62,503 bases of DNA from Chryseobacterium potabilaquae (GTDB taxonomy: Bacteria > Bacteroidota > Bacteroidia > Flavobacteriales > Weeksellaceae), in contig NZ_CACVBR010000024.1 in NCBI RefSeq assembly GCF_902728265.1, forward strand, positions 1-62,503. Reading direction: 5' to 3'. A program made the translations under genes and the position numbers. Under the pieces are notes generated by a model, which did no database searches, was not told where the DNA came from, and was given only the letters and a program-made list of their open reading frames with translations. This document shows, one piece after another, positions 18,723 to 27,260 of this stretch (position 1 is the first letter of the stretch; each line of letters opens with the position of its first letter).

Positions 18723-18750
18723 CAAAAGTAAACATCAATAATTACTTTTG
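18723..18750. promoter_or_regulatory. Divergent promoter with symmetrical -7 elements
   Basis: CAAAAGTA (18723-18730, TACTTTTG on the minus strand) and TACTTTTG (18743-18750, plus strand) are exact, mirror-image TAnnTTTG elements 12 bp apart. One faces the membrane-protein operon, the other pabB. The plus element ends four bases before the pabB ATG. Confidence 0.6.
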
Positions 18751-18754
18751 TCAA

Positions 18755-19732
18755 ATGTTTTCAATGAATCATCAAAAATTTATGGAGATGGATGAGCTTT
18801 CTCTTCGGAAAGTTCCTTATTTTTTTATCATCGATTTCCTTGCAGAGAATGTAGAAGTATATCTAGAGAATGAAATCGAAAGTTCAGGTTTAATAATTGA
18901 TTTCCAAGGTATTTCAACTACAAAATCAAAACCTAAATTACAGGAAAAAATTACATGGAAATCCTTTCCTGAAAATTTAGAAAGCTTCAAAAATGGTTTT
19001 GATTTTGTTCAAAAAAATATTCAGGCAGGAAATTCATATCTTGCCAATTATACCAGAAAAACTAAAATTGAAACCAATTTAACCCTCGAAGAAATATTTT
19101 ATCGTGCCGATGCTAAATACAAGGTATTTTATAAAGATTTTTTTGTATTTTTTTCTCCTGAAACTTTTGTAAAAATCATGGATACGAAAATTTTGACTTA
19201 TCCCATGAAAGGAACCATCGATGCCTCCTTGGAGAATGCTGTTGAAACATTAAAGAACGATAAAAAAGAAAAGGCAGAACATTATACCGTAGTCGATTTG
19301 CTTCGAAATGACCTTAGCATAGTTGCGGATAATGTACAAGTAGATACTTTTCAGCATATTGATTTTATCAAAACTGAGCAAAAGGATTTATATGCCATGA
19401 GTTCAGAAGTATCAGGGATATTGAAGCCTGAATTTAAGGGAAAAATTGGAAGTATAATGAAAGAACTTCTTCCTGCCGGTTCAATTTTAGGAGCTCCAAA
19501 ATCGAAAACGTTAGAAATAGTTCTTGCTGCAGAAAAATACAATAGAGGGTTTTACACAGGAGTATGTGGTTGGTTTGATGGAGAGAATCTGGACAGCTGT
19601 GTTATGATACGCTTTATTGAAAAAGAAGGAAATCATCTTTATTTCAAAAGTGGAGGAGGGATAACACACATGAGTAAATTAGAAGACGAATATCAGGAAA
19701 TGAAAAATAAAATCTATGTACCAATTCATTGA
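18755..19732 (+). CDS. pabB: Aminodeoxychorismate synthase component I (short form)
   Basis: 325 residues carrying only the catalytic chorismate-binding domain. Conserved blocks are IQAGNSYLANYTRKT, YPMKGTIDAS, EHYTVVDLLRNDLS and ELLPAGSILGAPKSKTLEI, followed by GFYTGVCGWFDG and the terminal metal-binding region. Full-length PabB/TrpE proteins exceed 450 residues, so the N-terminal half is nearly absent, as in several Bacteroidota. It converts chorismate plus ammonia to 4-amino-4-deoxychorismate. The next gene overlaps by 17 nt and supplies the lyase, supporting pabB over trpE. A start at the internal ATG (18764) is also possible. Confidence 0.88.
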   Translation: MFSMNHQKFMEMDELSLRKVPYFFIIDFLAENVEVYLENEIESSGLIIDFQGISTTKSKPKLQEKITWKSFPENLESFKNGFDFVQKNIQAGNSYLANYTRKTKIETNLTLEEIFYRADAKYKVFYKDFFVFFSPETFVKIMDTKILTYPMKGTIDASLENAVETLKNDKKEKAEHYTVVDLLRNDLSIVADNVQVDTFQHIDFIKTEQKDLYAMSSEVSGILKPEFKGKIGSIMKELLPAGSILGAPKSKTLEIVLAAEKYNRGFYTGVCGWFDGENLDSCVMIRFIEKEGNHLYFKSGGGITHMSKLEDEYQEMKNKIYVPIH

Positions 19733-20342
19733 AAGCATCAAAGTAGAAGATCAGGAAGTTTTCCTGTTAGAATTTCATCAAAAAAGAGTAAACCAAACTT
19801 TTTCTCATTTTGGGAAAGAAGACTCTATTGATTTAGCAAAAATCTATAAAAGTCTTAAACACAAAGAGGACGGACTATTTAAATTAAGAATTGCTTATGA
19901 TTTAGATAAAAAAATTCGTACCCAAATGATCCCCTATGCTATTCCGGAAATATTAGATTTCCAATTGATTGAAAATAATACTTTTGATTATTCATTTAAG
20001 TTTGAAGATCGAAAAGAGCTAGAAAAGATGAAAACAAAAGCAAAAGCGGAAGAGATTATTATTGTAAAAAATAACCATATCACCGATACATCCTTCTCTA
20101 ATCTCTTATTTCGCAAAGGTAAGGATTGGTATACTCCAAAATCTTATCTTCTTAATGGAATACAAAGACAAAATCTTTTAAAACGAAAAGAAATCAAAGA
20201 AATAGAAATCACATTGCAAAATATAATGGAGTTTTCTCACTTCCAAATCATTAATGCTTTAAATGATTTTGATGATATGTTTATTTATCCTATCGACAGA
20301 ATTATTAACGTCCCTGGTAATGAAGAATATTTAAACTTTTAA
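19716..20342 (+). CDS. pabC: Aminotransferase class IV, probable 4-amino-4-deoxychorismate lyase
   Basis: 208 residues, fold-type IV PLP enzyme, shorter than the usual 260-290. Visible motifs include VKNNHITDTSFSNLLFRKGKDWYTPKSYLLNGIQRQNLL, matching the T-D-x-[ST]-x-[SA]-N and L-x-G-[IT]-x-R segments of PabC/IlvE-type proteins. Translation is coupled to pabB by overlap. Together they would make p-aminobenzoate for folate. The shortened N-terminal part suggests a compact family form rather than damage, because the frame is intact and ends in convergent overlap with menD. Confidence 0.8.
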   Translation: MYQFIESIKVEDQEVFLLEFHQKRVNQTFSHFGKEDSIDLAKIYKSLKHKEDGLFKLRIAYDLDKKIRTQMIPYAIPEILDFQLIENNTFDYSFKFEDRKELEKMKTKAKAEEIIIVKNNHITDTSFSNLLFRKGKDWYTPKSYLLNGIQRQNLLKRKEIKEIEITLQNIMEFSHFQIINALNDFDDMFIYPIDRIINVPGNEEYLNF

Positions 20343-22015
20343 CTTGATTTTATAAATTCAAAATAAGATTTTAAAATATCCGCATTGTTTTTGCCCTGTG
20401 TATTCACTTCTAATATTTTTGGCTTAATATCTGGTTTAAAAAAGTTTTCTAAAACTCTATCAAGCGTAGGCTCATCTTCTACTTTTACATAAGAAAACCC
20501 AAAATGTTTAGTAAGGTATTCTGCACTTTTATGATGTTTAGTGGCAATAAATTCATCTAACGTATTCGGATTGGCATTACCGGGCCCCGGAATAATTTTA
20601 AATATATTTCCTTCCCCATTATTAAAGATAATAATTCTTACAAAAGGGGGAATATATTGATTCCAAAGTCCATTAATATCATAAAAAAAGCTCAAATCAC
20701 CTGTAACAAGTAATGTGGGATTGCTATTCTTAATAGCAAAACCCATGGCGGTGGAAGTTGAACCATCAATTCCACTGGTCCCTCTATTACAATAAATCCT
20801 TCTTTTACCAAAATCAAATAACTGAGCATAACGAATCGCAGAGCTATTGCTAAAATGAATATTATAATTTTCTGGAACTGATTGTGAAACTTTATTGAAA
20901 AAATAAAAGTCTGAAAACTCTACTTTATTTAAAAAAAGTAAATGTTTTGAATCTTTTTTATTTCGTAAAACATCCCAAAGATTATAATATGCACTGGGCT
21001 CTAAGTTGATAAAGTTAAACAATTTAGAAAAGAAGGCTTCGGGTTTCGTTTCAATTTTGTCAGTGAGTGCGAAATAAGTATCTGGTTGCCAAATTTCATC
21101 TAAATGCCAATGTTTCTTGGGACGAGCACTTCTTAAAAACTGTTTTACTTTTTTAGAAACCACATTTTGACCTATCGTTATTAATAAATCCGGAGCATAC
21201 GTTTTATAATCTTCTATAGAAAAATTGAAAATATAGCGATCAATATGTTTGAAAAATTTTTCATTATATAAATTAGAATTTGCTTCACTCAATACTACAA
21301 CAGAATGATTTTTAACCAACTGTAGCAATTGATTTTCCAACTCAGGACTATTATCTCTTGTACCTACCAGAATCATAATCCTTTGAGAAGTATTCCATTC
21401 TACAACTAAATGGGAGGGAATTTCATATTCTTTCTTCCTAATTGTTTTTTCTACCGTGGGAAAATTGGGAAGTTCAGAGACTAAGTCATAAAGAGGTTCT
21501 TCTAATGGAATATTAATATGAACTGGGCCTTGTTTTTCAAAACAGAGTTCAATTGCTTTCTTTATTATTTCAAAATTGGTGTCTTCAGCATTCTCATTAC
21601 TATCCTCCAACAGTTGAAAATCCCCATAAGAATGTTGATGAAAAATATCTTTTTGTCTTATAGTCTGTCCATCAAATATATCAACAAAATCTGTGGGTCT
21701 ATCTGCAGTTAAGATCAAAAGAGGAACATTCTGATAAAATGCTTCTGTTACGGCGGGATAATAATTTGCCGCTGCAGAACCACTTGTACAGGTTATTGCA
21801 ACCGGTTTTTTTTCACTTTTTGCCATTCCAATCCCTACAAAAGCAGCGCTTCTTTCATCTACAATACTATAGCAATTAAACTTATCAACTTCTGAAAAGT
21901 GTATCGCTAAAGGAGCGTTTCGAGATCCTGGTGAAATGATAATATCTGAAATACCATACTGCTGAAAAAGGTGTGCAAGTATCTGAATGCTTCTCTTAGA
22001 AGAATATTTTTTCAT
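20339..22015 (-). CDS. menD: SEPHCHC synthase (menaquinone biosynthesis)
   Basis: 558 residues, ThDP-dependent. The N-terminal part has ISPGSRNAPLAIHF and VDERSAAFVGIGMAKSEKKPVAITCTSGSAAANYYPAVTEA with the catalytic Glu region. The C-terminal ThDP motif runs from GDLSFFYDINGLWN to IIFNNGEGNIF. It adds a succinic-semialdehyde equivalent from 2-oxoglutarate to isochorismate, the first committed step to menaquinone, the respiratory quinone of this group. No other men gene is in the window. It converges on pabC with a 4-nt overlap, so no terminator separates them. Confidence 0.95.
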   Translation of the reverse strand: MKKYSSKRSIQILAHLFQQYGISDIIISPGSRNAPLAIHFSEVDKFNCYSIVDERSAAFVGIGMAKSEKKPVAITCTSGSAAANYYPAVTEAFYQNVPLLILTADRPTDFVDIFDGQTIRQKDIFHQHSYGDFQLLEDSNENAEDTNFEIIKKAIELCFEKQGPVHINIPLEEPLYDLVSELPNFPTVEKTIRKKEYEIPSHLVVEWNTSQRIMILVGTRDNSPELENQLLQLVKNHSVVVLSEANSNLYNEKFFKHIDRYIFNFSIEDYKTYAPDLLITIGQNVVSKKVKQFLRSARPKKHWHLDEIWQPDTYFALTDKIETKPEAFFSKLFNFINLEPSAYYNLWDVLRNKKDSKHLLFLNKVEFSDFYFFNKVSQSVPENYNIHFSNSSAIRYAQLFDFGKRRIYCNRGTSGIDGSTSTAMGFAIKNSNPTLLVTGDLSFFYDINGLWNQYIPPFVRIIIFNNGEGNIFKIIPGPGNANPNTLDEFIATKHHKSAEYLTKHFGFSYVKVEDEPTLDRVLENFFKPDIKPKILEVNTQGKNNADILKSYFEFIKSS

Positions 22016-22019
22016 ACCG

Positions 22020-22027
22020 CAAATTTA
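22020..22027 (-). promoter_or_regulatory. -7 promoter element of menD
   Basis: TAAATTTG on the minus strand, exact TAnnTTTG, with four bases before the menD ATG; a leaderless mRNA is implied. Confidence 0.5.
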
Positions 22028-22184
22028 GTTTATAAAATCAACTCTGAAAAACGATTCATCCTTATAATTATTCATTTTTATAGATTTAAAAATTTAGACC
22101 TTTAAATATAAAAACTCTTCGTTATTAAATCCAAAAAAAACTCTTCTATTCTAACGATACATTTTTCCTATTTTATACTAAGTG

Positions 22185-22216
22185 TTGATAAAAATAATTA
22201 AAAAAATGTAATTTAG
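22185..22216 (+). promoter_or_regulatory. Candidate promoter of the oxygenase gene
   Basis: TTG (22185-22187) and TAATTTAG (22209-22216, one mismatch to TAnnTTTG) are spaced by 21 bp, 22 nt ahead of the start codon. Confidence 0.4.
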
Positions 22217-22238
22217 CAGCCACGTTAAATTTCTAAAA

Positions 22239-23189
22239 ATGGATAAAATACCTAGTGTAGACCTGCGTGATTTCCTTTCGGGTGAACCGGAACGCAAACA
22301 GAAATTTGTAAATGAAATCGGAAAAGCTTATGAAGAAATTGGATTTGTTGCTTTAAAAGGCCACTTCCTAGATGAGAGCTTGGTGGAAAAACTATACGGA
22401 GAAGTTAAAAACTTTTTTGAACTACCAGTTGAAACCAAAAAAAAATATGAGATACCGGGTATTGGTGGACAAAGGGGCTACGTTGGATTTGGTAAAGAGA
22501 CAGCAAAAGGTTTCAAAAAGGGAGATTTAAAAGAATTTTGGCATTTTGGACAGTACTTATCTGCAGATTCAAAATACAAAACTGAATATCCCGACAATGT
22601 TATTGTTGATGAGCTTCATGACTTCAATAATGTTGGAAAAGAGGCCTTCCAGATGTTGGAAAAGACAGGACAATATGTCTTAAGGGCTTTAGCATTGCAT
22701 CTCGGTTTAGATGAATTTTATTTTGATAACAAGATTGCAGAAGGCAATTCAATTCTAAGACCCCTACATTATCCTCCTATTACAGAAGAACCGGATGACG
22801 CTGTAAGGGCAGCTGCACATGGAGATATTAATCTCATAACTCTCCTAATGGGAGCTCAAGGAAAAGGTCTCCAGGTTCAGAATCATAAAGGAGACTGGAT
22901 TGATGCCATTGCAGAGCCTGATGAATTGATGATCAATGTAGGGGATATGCTTTCTAGGCATACTAATAATAAATTGAAATCTACTATTCATAGGGTTGTA
23001 AACCCTCCAAGAGAAATGTGGGGTACCTCAAGATACTCAATTCCCTTTTTCATGCACCCTGTAAGTGAAATGTCATTAAATGCACTTGAAAATTGTGTTG
23101 ATGAAAATACGCCGAAACTATATGAAGATATAACTGCCGGTGATTTTTTACATGAAAGATTAATTGAGCTAGGCCTAATCAAAAAATAG
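22239..23189 (+). CDS. Isopenicillin N synthase-family 2-oxoglutarate/Fe(II) oxygenase
   Basis: 316 residues. It has a DIOX_N-type N-terminal half (IPSVDLRDFLSG, FVALKGHFLDE) and a 2OG-FeII_Oxy C-terminal half. The facial triad is visible: H194 and D196 in AAHGDINLITLL, and H251 in STIHRVVNP. R265 in SRYSIPFF binds the 2-oxoglutarate carboxylate, which makes it a 2OG-dependent enzyme rather than a true IPNS. Bacteroidota members of this group have no assigned substrate that I know of. It stands alone with its own terminator. Confidence 0.85.
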   Translation: MDKIPSVDLRDFLSGEPERKQKFVNEIGKAYEEIGFVALKGHFLDESLVEKLYGEVKNFFELPVETKKKYEIPGIGGQRGYVGFGKETAKGFKKGDLKEFWHFGQYLSADSKYKTEYPDNVIVDELHDFNNVGKEAFQMLEKTGQYVLRALALHLGLDEFYFDNKIAEGNSILRPLHYPPITEEPDDAVRAAAHGDINLITLLMGAQGKGLQVQNHKGDWIDAIAEPDELMINVGDMLSRHTNNKLKSTIHRVVNPPREMWGTSRYSIPFFMHPVSEMSLNALENCVDENTPKLYEDITAGDFLHERLIELGLIKK

Positions 23190-23207
23190 TTTATCAACCG
23201 TAATAAT

Positions 23208-23244
23208 AAAAACACTGCTTTTTACTAAAGCAGTGTTTTTATTT
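23208..23244. terminator. Bidirectional terminator
   Basis: A 14-bp perfect stem (23208-23221 with 23227-23240) with A- and T-runs on both sides, between the convergent oxygenase and radical SAM genes. Confidence 0.9.
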
Positions 23245-24291
23245 TCATTCAAATAATCTTAATTGTAGATCTTTTGATCCCGTAAAAGCTGCAGTAGAAA
23301 GAGAAGGAAAATTCTTTCCGTCAAAAAACTTCTTCCGCCCAATTTTAAAGGTATCATGAATCATTTTTGCCGTATTTCCTTCACCTTTTTGCCTCTCAAA
23401 ATATTTTTTTTCACTCAACTTTCCTTTTCTCATGGAACGAATTAAGTTCAAAACTTTTTGCGCTCTATCAGCAAAGTGAGATTCAATCCAATTAACAAAA
23501 ACAGGCTCTACAGAATCATTTAACCTTATTAAAGTATATCCAAAACTTAAAGCCCCTGCATCAGAAATTGTTTTTAAAATATTCAGCGGTTCATCACTAT
23601 TCAGTCCGGGAATAATAGGCGCAACCATTACGTTAACAGATATTTTATTCTTAGAAAGAATTTCTATAGCTTTTAATTTATTATTTGTAGAGCTAGTTCT
23701 TGGCTCCATCTTTCTTCTTAAGTCTTCATTCATAGTGGGAATACTTAGGGAAACAGAAACTAAGTTTTGCTCAGACATAGGCTTTAGAATATCCAAATCT
23801 CTTAAAACCAATGCATTTTTTGTCAAAATACTAACAGGATGTCTATAATCAAGACAAATTTGCAGTAACCTTCTGGTAATTTCAAATTGTCTTTCTGCTG
23901 GCTGATAGCAATCTGTATTTCCAGAAAGCAAAATAGATGCTGCCTTATACCCTCTCCTTTGAAAAAGTTTTTCCAATAATTGAGGTGCATTTCTTTTCAC
24001 CATAATTTTTCTTTCAAAATCAATTCCTGCGCTATAGCCCCAATATTCATGAGTGGGCCTTGCAAAGCAATAAGAACAACCATGCTCGCATCCTTGGTAT
24101 GGATTCATAGAATAATCCATTGGTAAATCTTCACTTTTAACCTGATTTACAATTGTTTTAGGATAAACTTCAGTAAAAGATGTTTTCACTGTTTCAAAAT
24201 CTTCATACCCGGGTTCATATGTATATCGATCAAACCGATTGATTACATTCCTCTGAGCCCCTTGACCTTTTATAATATTTTCATTCTTCAT
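23245..24291 (-). CDS. PA0069-type radical SAM protein
   Basis: 348 residues from the ATG; a TTG four codons upstream is less likely. The NPYQGCEHGCSYCFARPTHE segment has Cys spaced C-x3-C-x2-C for a [4Fe-4S] cluster that binds S-adenosylmethionine. Further family markers are YWGYSAGIDFERKI, LSGNTDCYQPAE and the VMVAPIIPGLN segment. The family is related to spore photoproduct lyase (SplB) but lacks its proven function, and the substrate is unknown. It is monocistronic. Confidence 0.85.
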   Translation of the reverse strand: MKNENIIKGQGAQRNVINRFDRYTYEPGYEDFETVKTSFTEVYPKTIVNQVKSEDLPMDYSMNPYQGCEHGCSYCFARPTHEYWGYSAGIDFERKIMVKRNAPQLLEKLFQRRGYKAASILLSGNTDCYQPAERQFEITRRLLQICLDYRHPVSILTKNALVLRDLDILKPMSEQNLVSVSLSIPTMNEDLRRKMEPRTSSTNNKLKAIEILSKNKISVNVMVAPIIPGLNSDEPLNILKTISDAGALSFGYTLIRLNDSVEPVFVNWIESHFADRAQKVLNLIRSMRKGKLSEKKYFERQKGEGNTAKMIHDTFKIGRKKFFDGKNFPSLSTAAFTGSKDLQLRLFE

Positions 24292-24463
24292 ATGATAGAA
24301 CAAAAATAGAATGAGAATTTTCTAAAATAATGAGTTTTAACACTCAAGTTTTCCACAAAAAATAGAATAGGTTCTTATAAAGCGTTGAAACTAATCAGTC
24401 TGATAGCCAACGAATTCCCTATTATTTCATCTTGTCATTATACAAATATTAGGGTATTTATTT

Positions 24464-25123
24464 TTATTTTTTGGAAGAGATTATGATAAACTGTGTTTTG
24501 TTATTTTTATCCTCTTGAATATTAGTATAAATAATTTTCAATTTATATAACTTAGCTGCTTCCGTATTGGCAATAGCGGCTCCTTTTTCTTCAGGATGTT
24601 CGGAAACCCATTTTGCAGCAGCTGAGGTAGAAGAATATTCTATTCTTGGAACATTAGGATATAAACTGTCGATAAAATGCCGGGATTGTCTTAATGCCTG
24701 TGGATGAGAATAAATCTTTTTAATATCATTTGTTCCAGGAATAACCATTAAGTTTTGAGATATCGGCAATTCTAGTGAGTCTTCTATTTTAATATCGCTA
24801 AACTCTTTCAAGGCCTTTTGAGTGGGCACAACAACACCTCCTATCGAATTTCTTAAGGGAACCACGGCTTTCTTTATTTTTCCTGAATGAACGGAAATGA
24901 AACAATCCTCAATACTATTTTGAAAAACCAATAATTCTGCAGGAAATTTTTTGCCCGCAGCTAAATGAGTAAAAGATCCAGGAGGCCCAAGGTAAGCTAC
25001 TTTATCTGAAAGAGATTTTTTCCTAAGAGAACAGCCATAAAAAAACACACAAAACAAAATAATTCCTGCCCAATATTTTATAACTCCTCTCCAAATGTTA
25101 TTTTTTCTTAGCATAGATTTCAA
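24464..25123 (-). CDS. Prephenate dehydratase-like protein with lipoprotein-type signal
   Basis: 219 residues. Residues 41-219 form a PheA-type PDT domain (VAYLGPPGSFTHLAA, NSIGGVVVPTQKAL, YSHPQALRQSRHFI, STSAAAKWVSE, GAAIANTEAAKLY) with no C-terminal ACT domain for phenylalanine feedback. The catalytic TRF motif reads TQF (T210-Q211-F212). Residues 1-31 are basic, then hydrophobic, and end FFYGC-S, a plausible lipobox, so the domain would sit outside the cytoplasm. Canonical PheA is cytosolic and about 280 residues. It may be an exported dehydratase, a related prephenate enzyme or an inactive homologue. No aromatic-biosynthesis neighbour. Confidence 0.75.
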   Translation of the reverse strand: MKSMLRKNNIWRGVIKYWAGIILFCVFFYGCSLRKKSLSDKVAYLGPPGSFTHLAAGKKFPAELLVFQNSIEDCFISVHSGKIKKAVVPLRNSIGGVVVPTQKALKEFSDIKIEDSLELPISQNLMVIPGTNDIKKIYSHPQALRQSRHFIDSLYPNVPRIEYSSTSAAAKWVSEHPEEKGAAIANTEAAKLYKLKIIYTNIQEDKNNKTQFIIISSKK

Positions 25124-25295
25124 ATTTTTAGAATGATTATATATTTGGGGCCATATCTCTAATTATACATTATAATTTTCAATTTGAACTAGTTATTATA
25201 ACTATTTCTTATTAGGACTATGTCAATACTTTTAAATTAAGGTTATCCGTTTTAAAAGAAAGTAAAACACATTAAAACTCAATTACATATCATAT

Positions 25296-25350
25296 AAAAG
25301 AGGAAAAAGTTTCTATAGAAACCCTATTCTACACATTTTCCTCTTTTTTT
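25296..25350 (-). terminator. Terminator-like hairpin after the 64-residue membrane protein gene
   Basis: An outer 12-bp stem (25296-25307 with 25336-25347) encloses a small inner hairpin (GTTTC-TATA-GAAAC). Runs of T follow on the plus side and of A on the minus side. It is placed just beyond the minus-strand gene. Confidence 0.55.
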
Positions 25351-25381
25351 TAAAATATACACTGGTTAATTAAACTATTTT

Positions 25382-25576
25382 CTACTTCACTGCATAAAGT
25401 TCTACTCCGTGATGTTCTTCATCTTGATAATTAGTATCGAAATGTCTATGATAATCAGAATAATTATCACTATATTTTTTTTCCTTTCTAGTTAAAATTT
25501 TTCTAATCCCAATAAAACTTAATACTGCTAAAAGACCAACTCCTCCAGCAACTAAAACTCCAACTTCTTTTTTCAT
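25382..25576 (-). CDS. Small single-pass membrane protein
   Basis: 64 residues. It has one hydrophobic segment at about 6-24 (GVLVAGGVGLLAVLSFIGI) followed by a basic stop (RKILTRKEKK) and a Tyr/His/Asp-rich tail (YSDNYSDYHRHFDTNYQDEEHH) exposed on one side. I do not recognise the family. The length, clean hydrophobic segment and own hairpin downstream favour a real gene. Confidence 0.55.
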   Translation of the reverse strand: MKKEVGVLVAGGVGLLAVLSFIGIRKILTRKEKKYSDNYSDYHRHFDTNYQDEEHHGVELYAVK

Positions 25577-25727
25577 ATTTTGTCCGATTTACTTGATTAT
25601 TACTACAAAAAGCATACCTATCCACCTTCTTTTAATTATAAATTTTGTTAACAAAGAATTTAAGAAAAATTATAATTAAATCACCCCTTTATGGTTTAAT
25701 TATTGCATTTATTCTTAAAAGATAACT

Positions 25728-26078
25728 ATGGAAAACGCTGGAAATATGGACAAAATGACAACATTAAGTGAAGTTATGAGGAAATTATCAGAAAGAGGGA
25801 TAAAGAGAGAGTTCAGAATGAATGAAAAAGAAGAAATGAAACTTGAAAACTCTGAAAAAAATTATCATCCTTCTGATTTAACCATCCTGAAAACATACCG
25901 CTTTGAAGGTGATAGTAATCCTGATGATAACGCTGTTTTGTATGTTGTCAAAGATACATTAGGTAACCGAGGGATGATTATTGACTCTTACGGGGCCGAT
26001 AGCAATTATTCAGGAGAAAAATTTGATTCTTTTTTAAGAAATATACCTGTTGAAGAAAATGATGAGTACAATTTTTAA
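25728..26078 (+). CDS. Conserved Bacteroidota hypothetical (mislabelled 'phosphoribosylpyrophosphate synthetase')
   Basis: 116 residues, acidic and soluble. The pattern LSEVMRKLSERGIKREFRM and DLTILKTYRFEGDSNPDDNAVLYVVKD...GNRGMIIDSYGADS belongs to a family widespread in Bacteroidota that databases often call phosphoribosylpyrophosphate synthetase. It has none of the PRPP-synthetase domains, so that name is not to be trusted. Function unknown. An exact TAnnTTTG promoter is not obvious; a terminator follows. Confidence 0.7.
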   Translation: MENAGNMDKMTTLSEVMRKLSERGIKREFRMNEKEEMKLENSEKNYHPSDLTILKTYRFEGDSNPDDNAVLYVVKDTLGNRGMIIDSYGADSNYSGEKFDSFLRNIPVEENDEYNF

Positions 26079-26163
26079 AAAGAATTAAATCTAAAAAATA
26101 TCAATAAATCTCATCAATTAAGTTTGGGAAGTATATTACCAACATTACTTTGTTAACAACCAT

Positions 26164-26193
26164 GAGGCCGGCCTTTTTTGGCCAGCCTCTTTT
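26164..26193 (+). terminator. Terminator
   Basis: GC-rich 10-bp stem with one mismatch (26164-26173 with 26180-26189), T6 loop, then TTTT. Confidence 0.75.
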
Positions 26194-26297
26194 AAATTAA
26201 TTTTACCGTATCTTATTTCGTACTAAGATATAAAATATTGTGGAGACGCATATATAGGAAATCTAATATATACACCCACTAAGCCTATCTTTTTATT

Positions 26298-27212
26298 TTA
26301 AATATTAATCCAATCTCGAGGCTTTAACCATTCCAAAAGTTGTGACTCTGGACTACCTGATACCGGATGGAAATCATATTCCCACCTTGCAATGGGGGGT
26401 AGACTCATAAATATAGACTCTATACGACCTCCTGTTTTTAATCCAAATAAAGTTCCTCGATCATGAATAAGATTGAATTCCACATAACGGCCCCGTCTAT
26501 AAGCTTGCCAATTTCGATGGGATTCATCATAAGAAACATTTTTATTTTTTTCTACGAGAGGAAGGTAAGCTTTTAAAAAAGCATTTCCATTGGCTTGGGA
26601 AAACGCTAAAAGTTCTTCAGCATTTTTTTCACTGTCAGGACGAAGATAATCATAAAAAATACCTCCAATACCTCGAGCTTCATTATTGCGATGTTTATTT
26701 ACAAAGTATTCATCGCATTTTTTCTTATACATAGGATAAAGTTCACTTCCAAAAGGATCACACGCATCTTTAAATGCTTGATGAAAATGACTCCCATCTT
26801 TTTCTTCAAGATAATAAGGAGTAAGATCGGCACCTCCACCAAACCAACTATCTTTTAATTCCCCATTTTGATCATATAATTCAAAATACCGAAAGTTAGC
26901 ATGAACTGTTGGAACAAAAGGATTAATAGGATGAATAACGAGTGAAATGCCACACGCCATAAATTGAGTATTTTCAACACCAAACTGTTCTGCCATTAGG
27001 GGAGGCAAATCACCATCAACTACTGAAATATTTACACCGCCTTTTTCAAATACATTTCCATCTGCAATTACACGAGTCCGGCCGCCTCCGCCTCCCGAGC
27101 GCTCCCATAAATCTTCTTGAAAAGTAGCTTTACCGTCTATTTCTTCAAGAGTTTGGCAAATTTCATCTTGTAAATCATGTATAAATGTGATAAATTTATT
27201 CTTAATGCTCAT
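26298..27212 (-). CDS. hemF: Oxygen-dependent coproporphyrinogen III oxidase
   Basis: 304 residues. HemF signatures are WERSGGGGGRTRVIADGNVFEKGGVNIS, ISLVIHPINPFVPTVHANFRYFE, WFGGGADLTPYYL, NWQAYRRGRYVEFNLIHDRGT and the terminal PPIARWEYD. It oxidatively decarboxylates coproporphyrinogen III to protoporphyrinogen IX with O2, cofactor-free, in the cytosol. It points to an aerobic lifestyle. No other heme genes are adjacent. Confidence 0.97.
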   Translation of the reverse strand: MSIKNKFITFIHDLQDEICQTLEEIDGKATFQEDLWERSGGGGGRTRVIADGNVFEKGGVNISVVDGDLPPLMAEQFGVENTQFMACGISLVIHPINPFVPTVHANFRYFELYDQNGELKDSWFGGGADLTPYYLEEKDGSHFHQAFKDACDPFGSELYPMYKKKCDEYFVNKHRNNEARGIGGIFYDYLRPDSEKNAEELLAFSQANGNAFLKAYLPLVEKNKNVSYDESHRNWQAYRRGRYVEFNLIHDRGTLFGLKTGGRIESIFMSLPPIARWEYDFHPVSGSPESQLLEWLKPRDWINI

Positions 27213-27260
27213 AATTACTAAAATTAACTAATACTGGCTATAACTCCTTCTAGCCTATTT

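Noticed and set aside
22185..22216. Riboswitch-like structure upstream of the oxygenase gene
   Set aside because: The leader is only about 20 nt long after the predicted start site; no aptamer motif can be recognised.
26150..26200. 12-codon frame starting at the ATG in front of the GC-rich hairpin, looking like an attenuator leader peptide
   Set aside because: The frame runs through the terminator of the preceding gene and no gene follows on that strand; chance occurrence.
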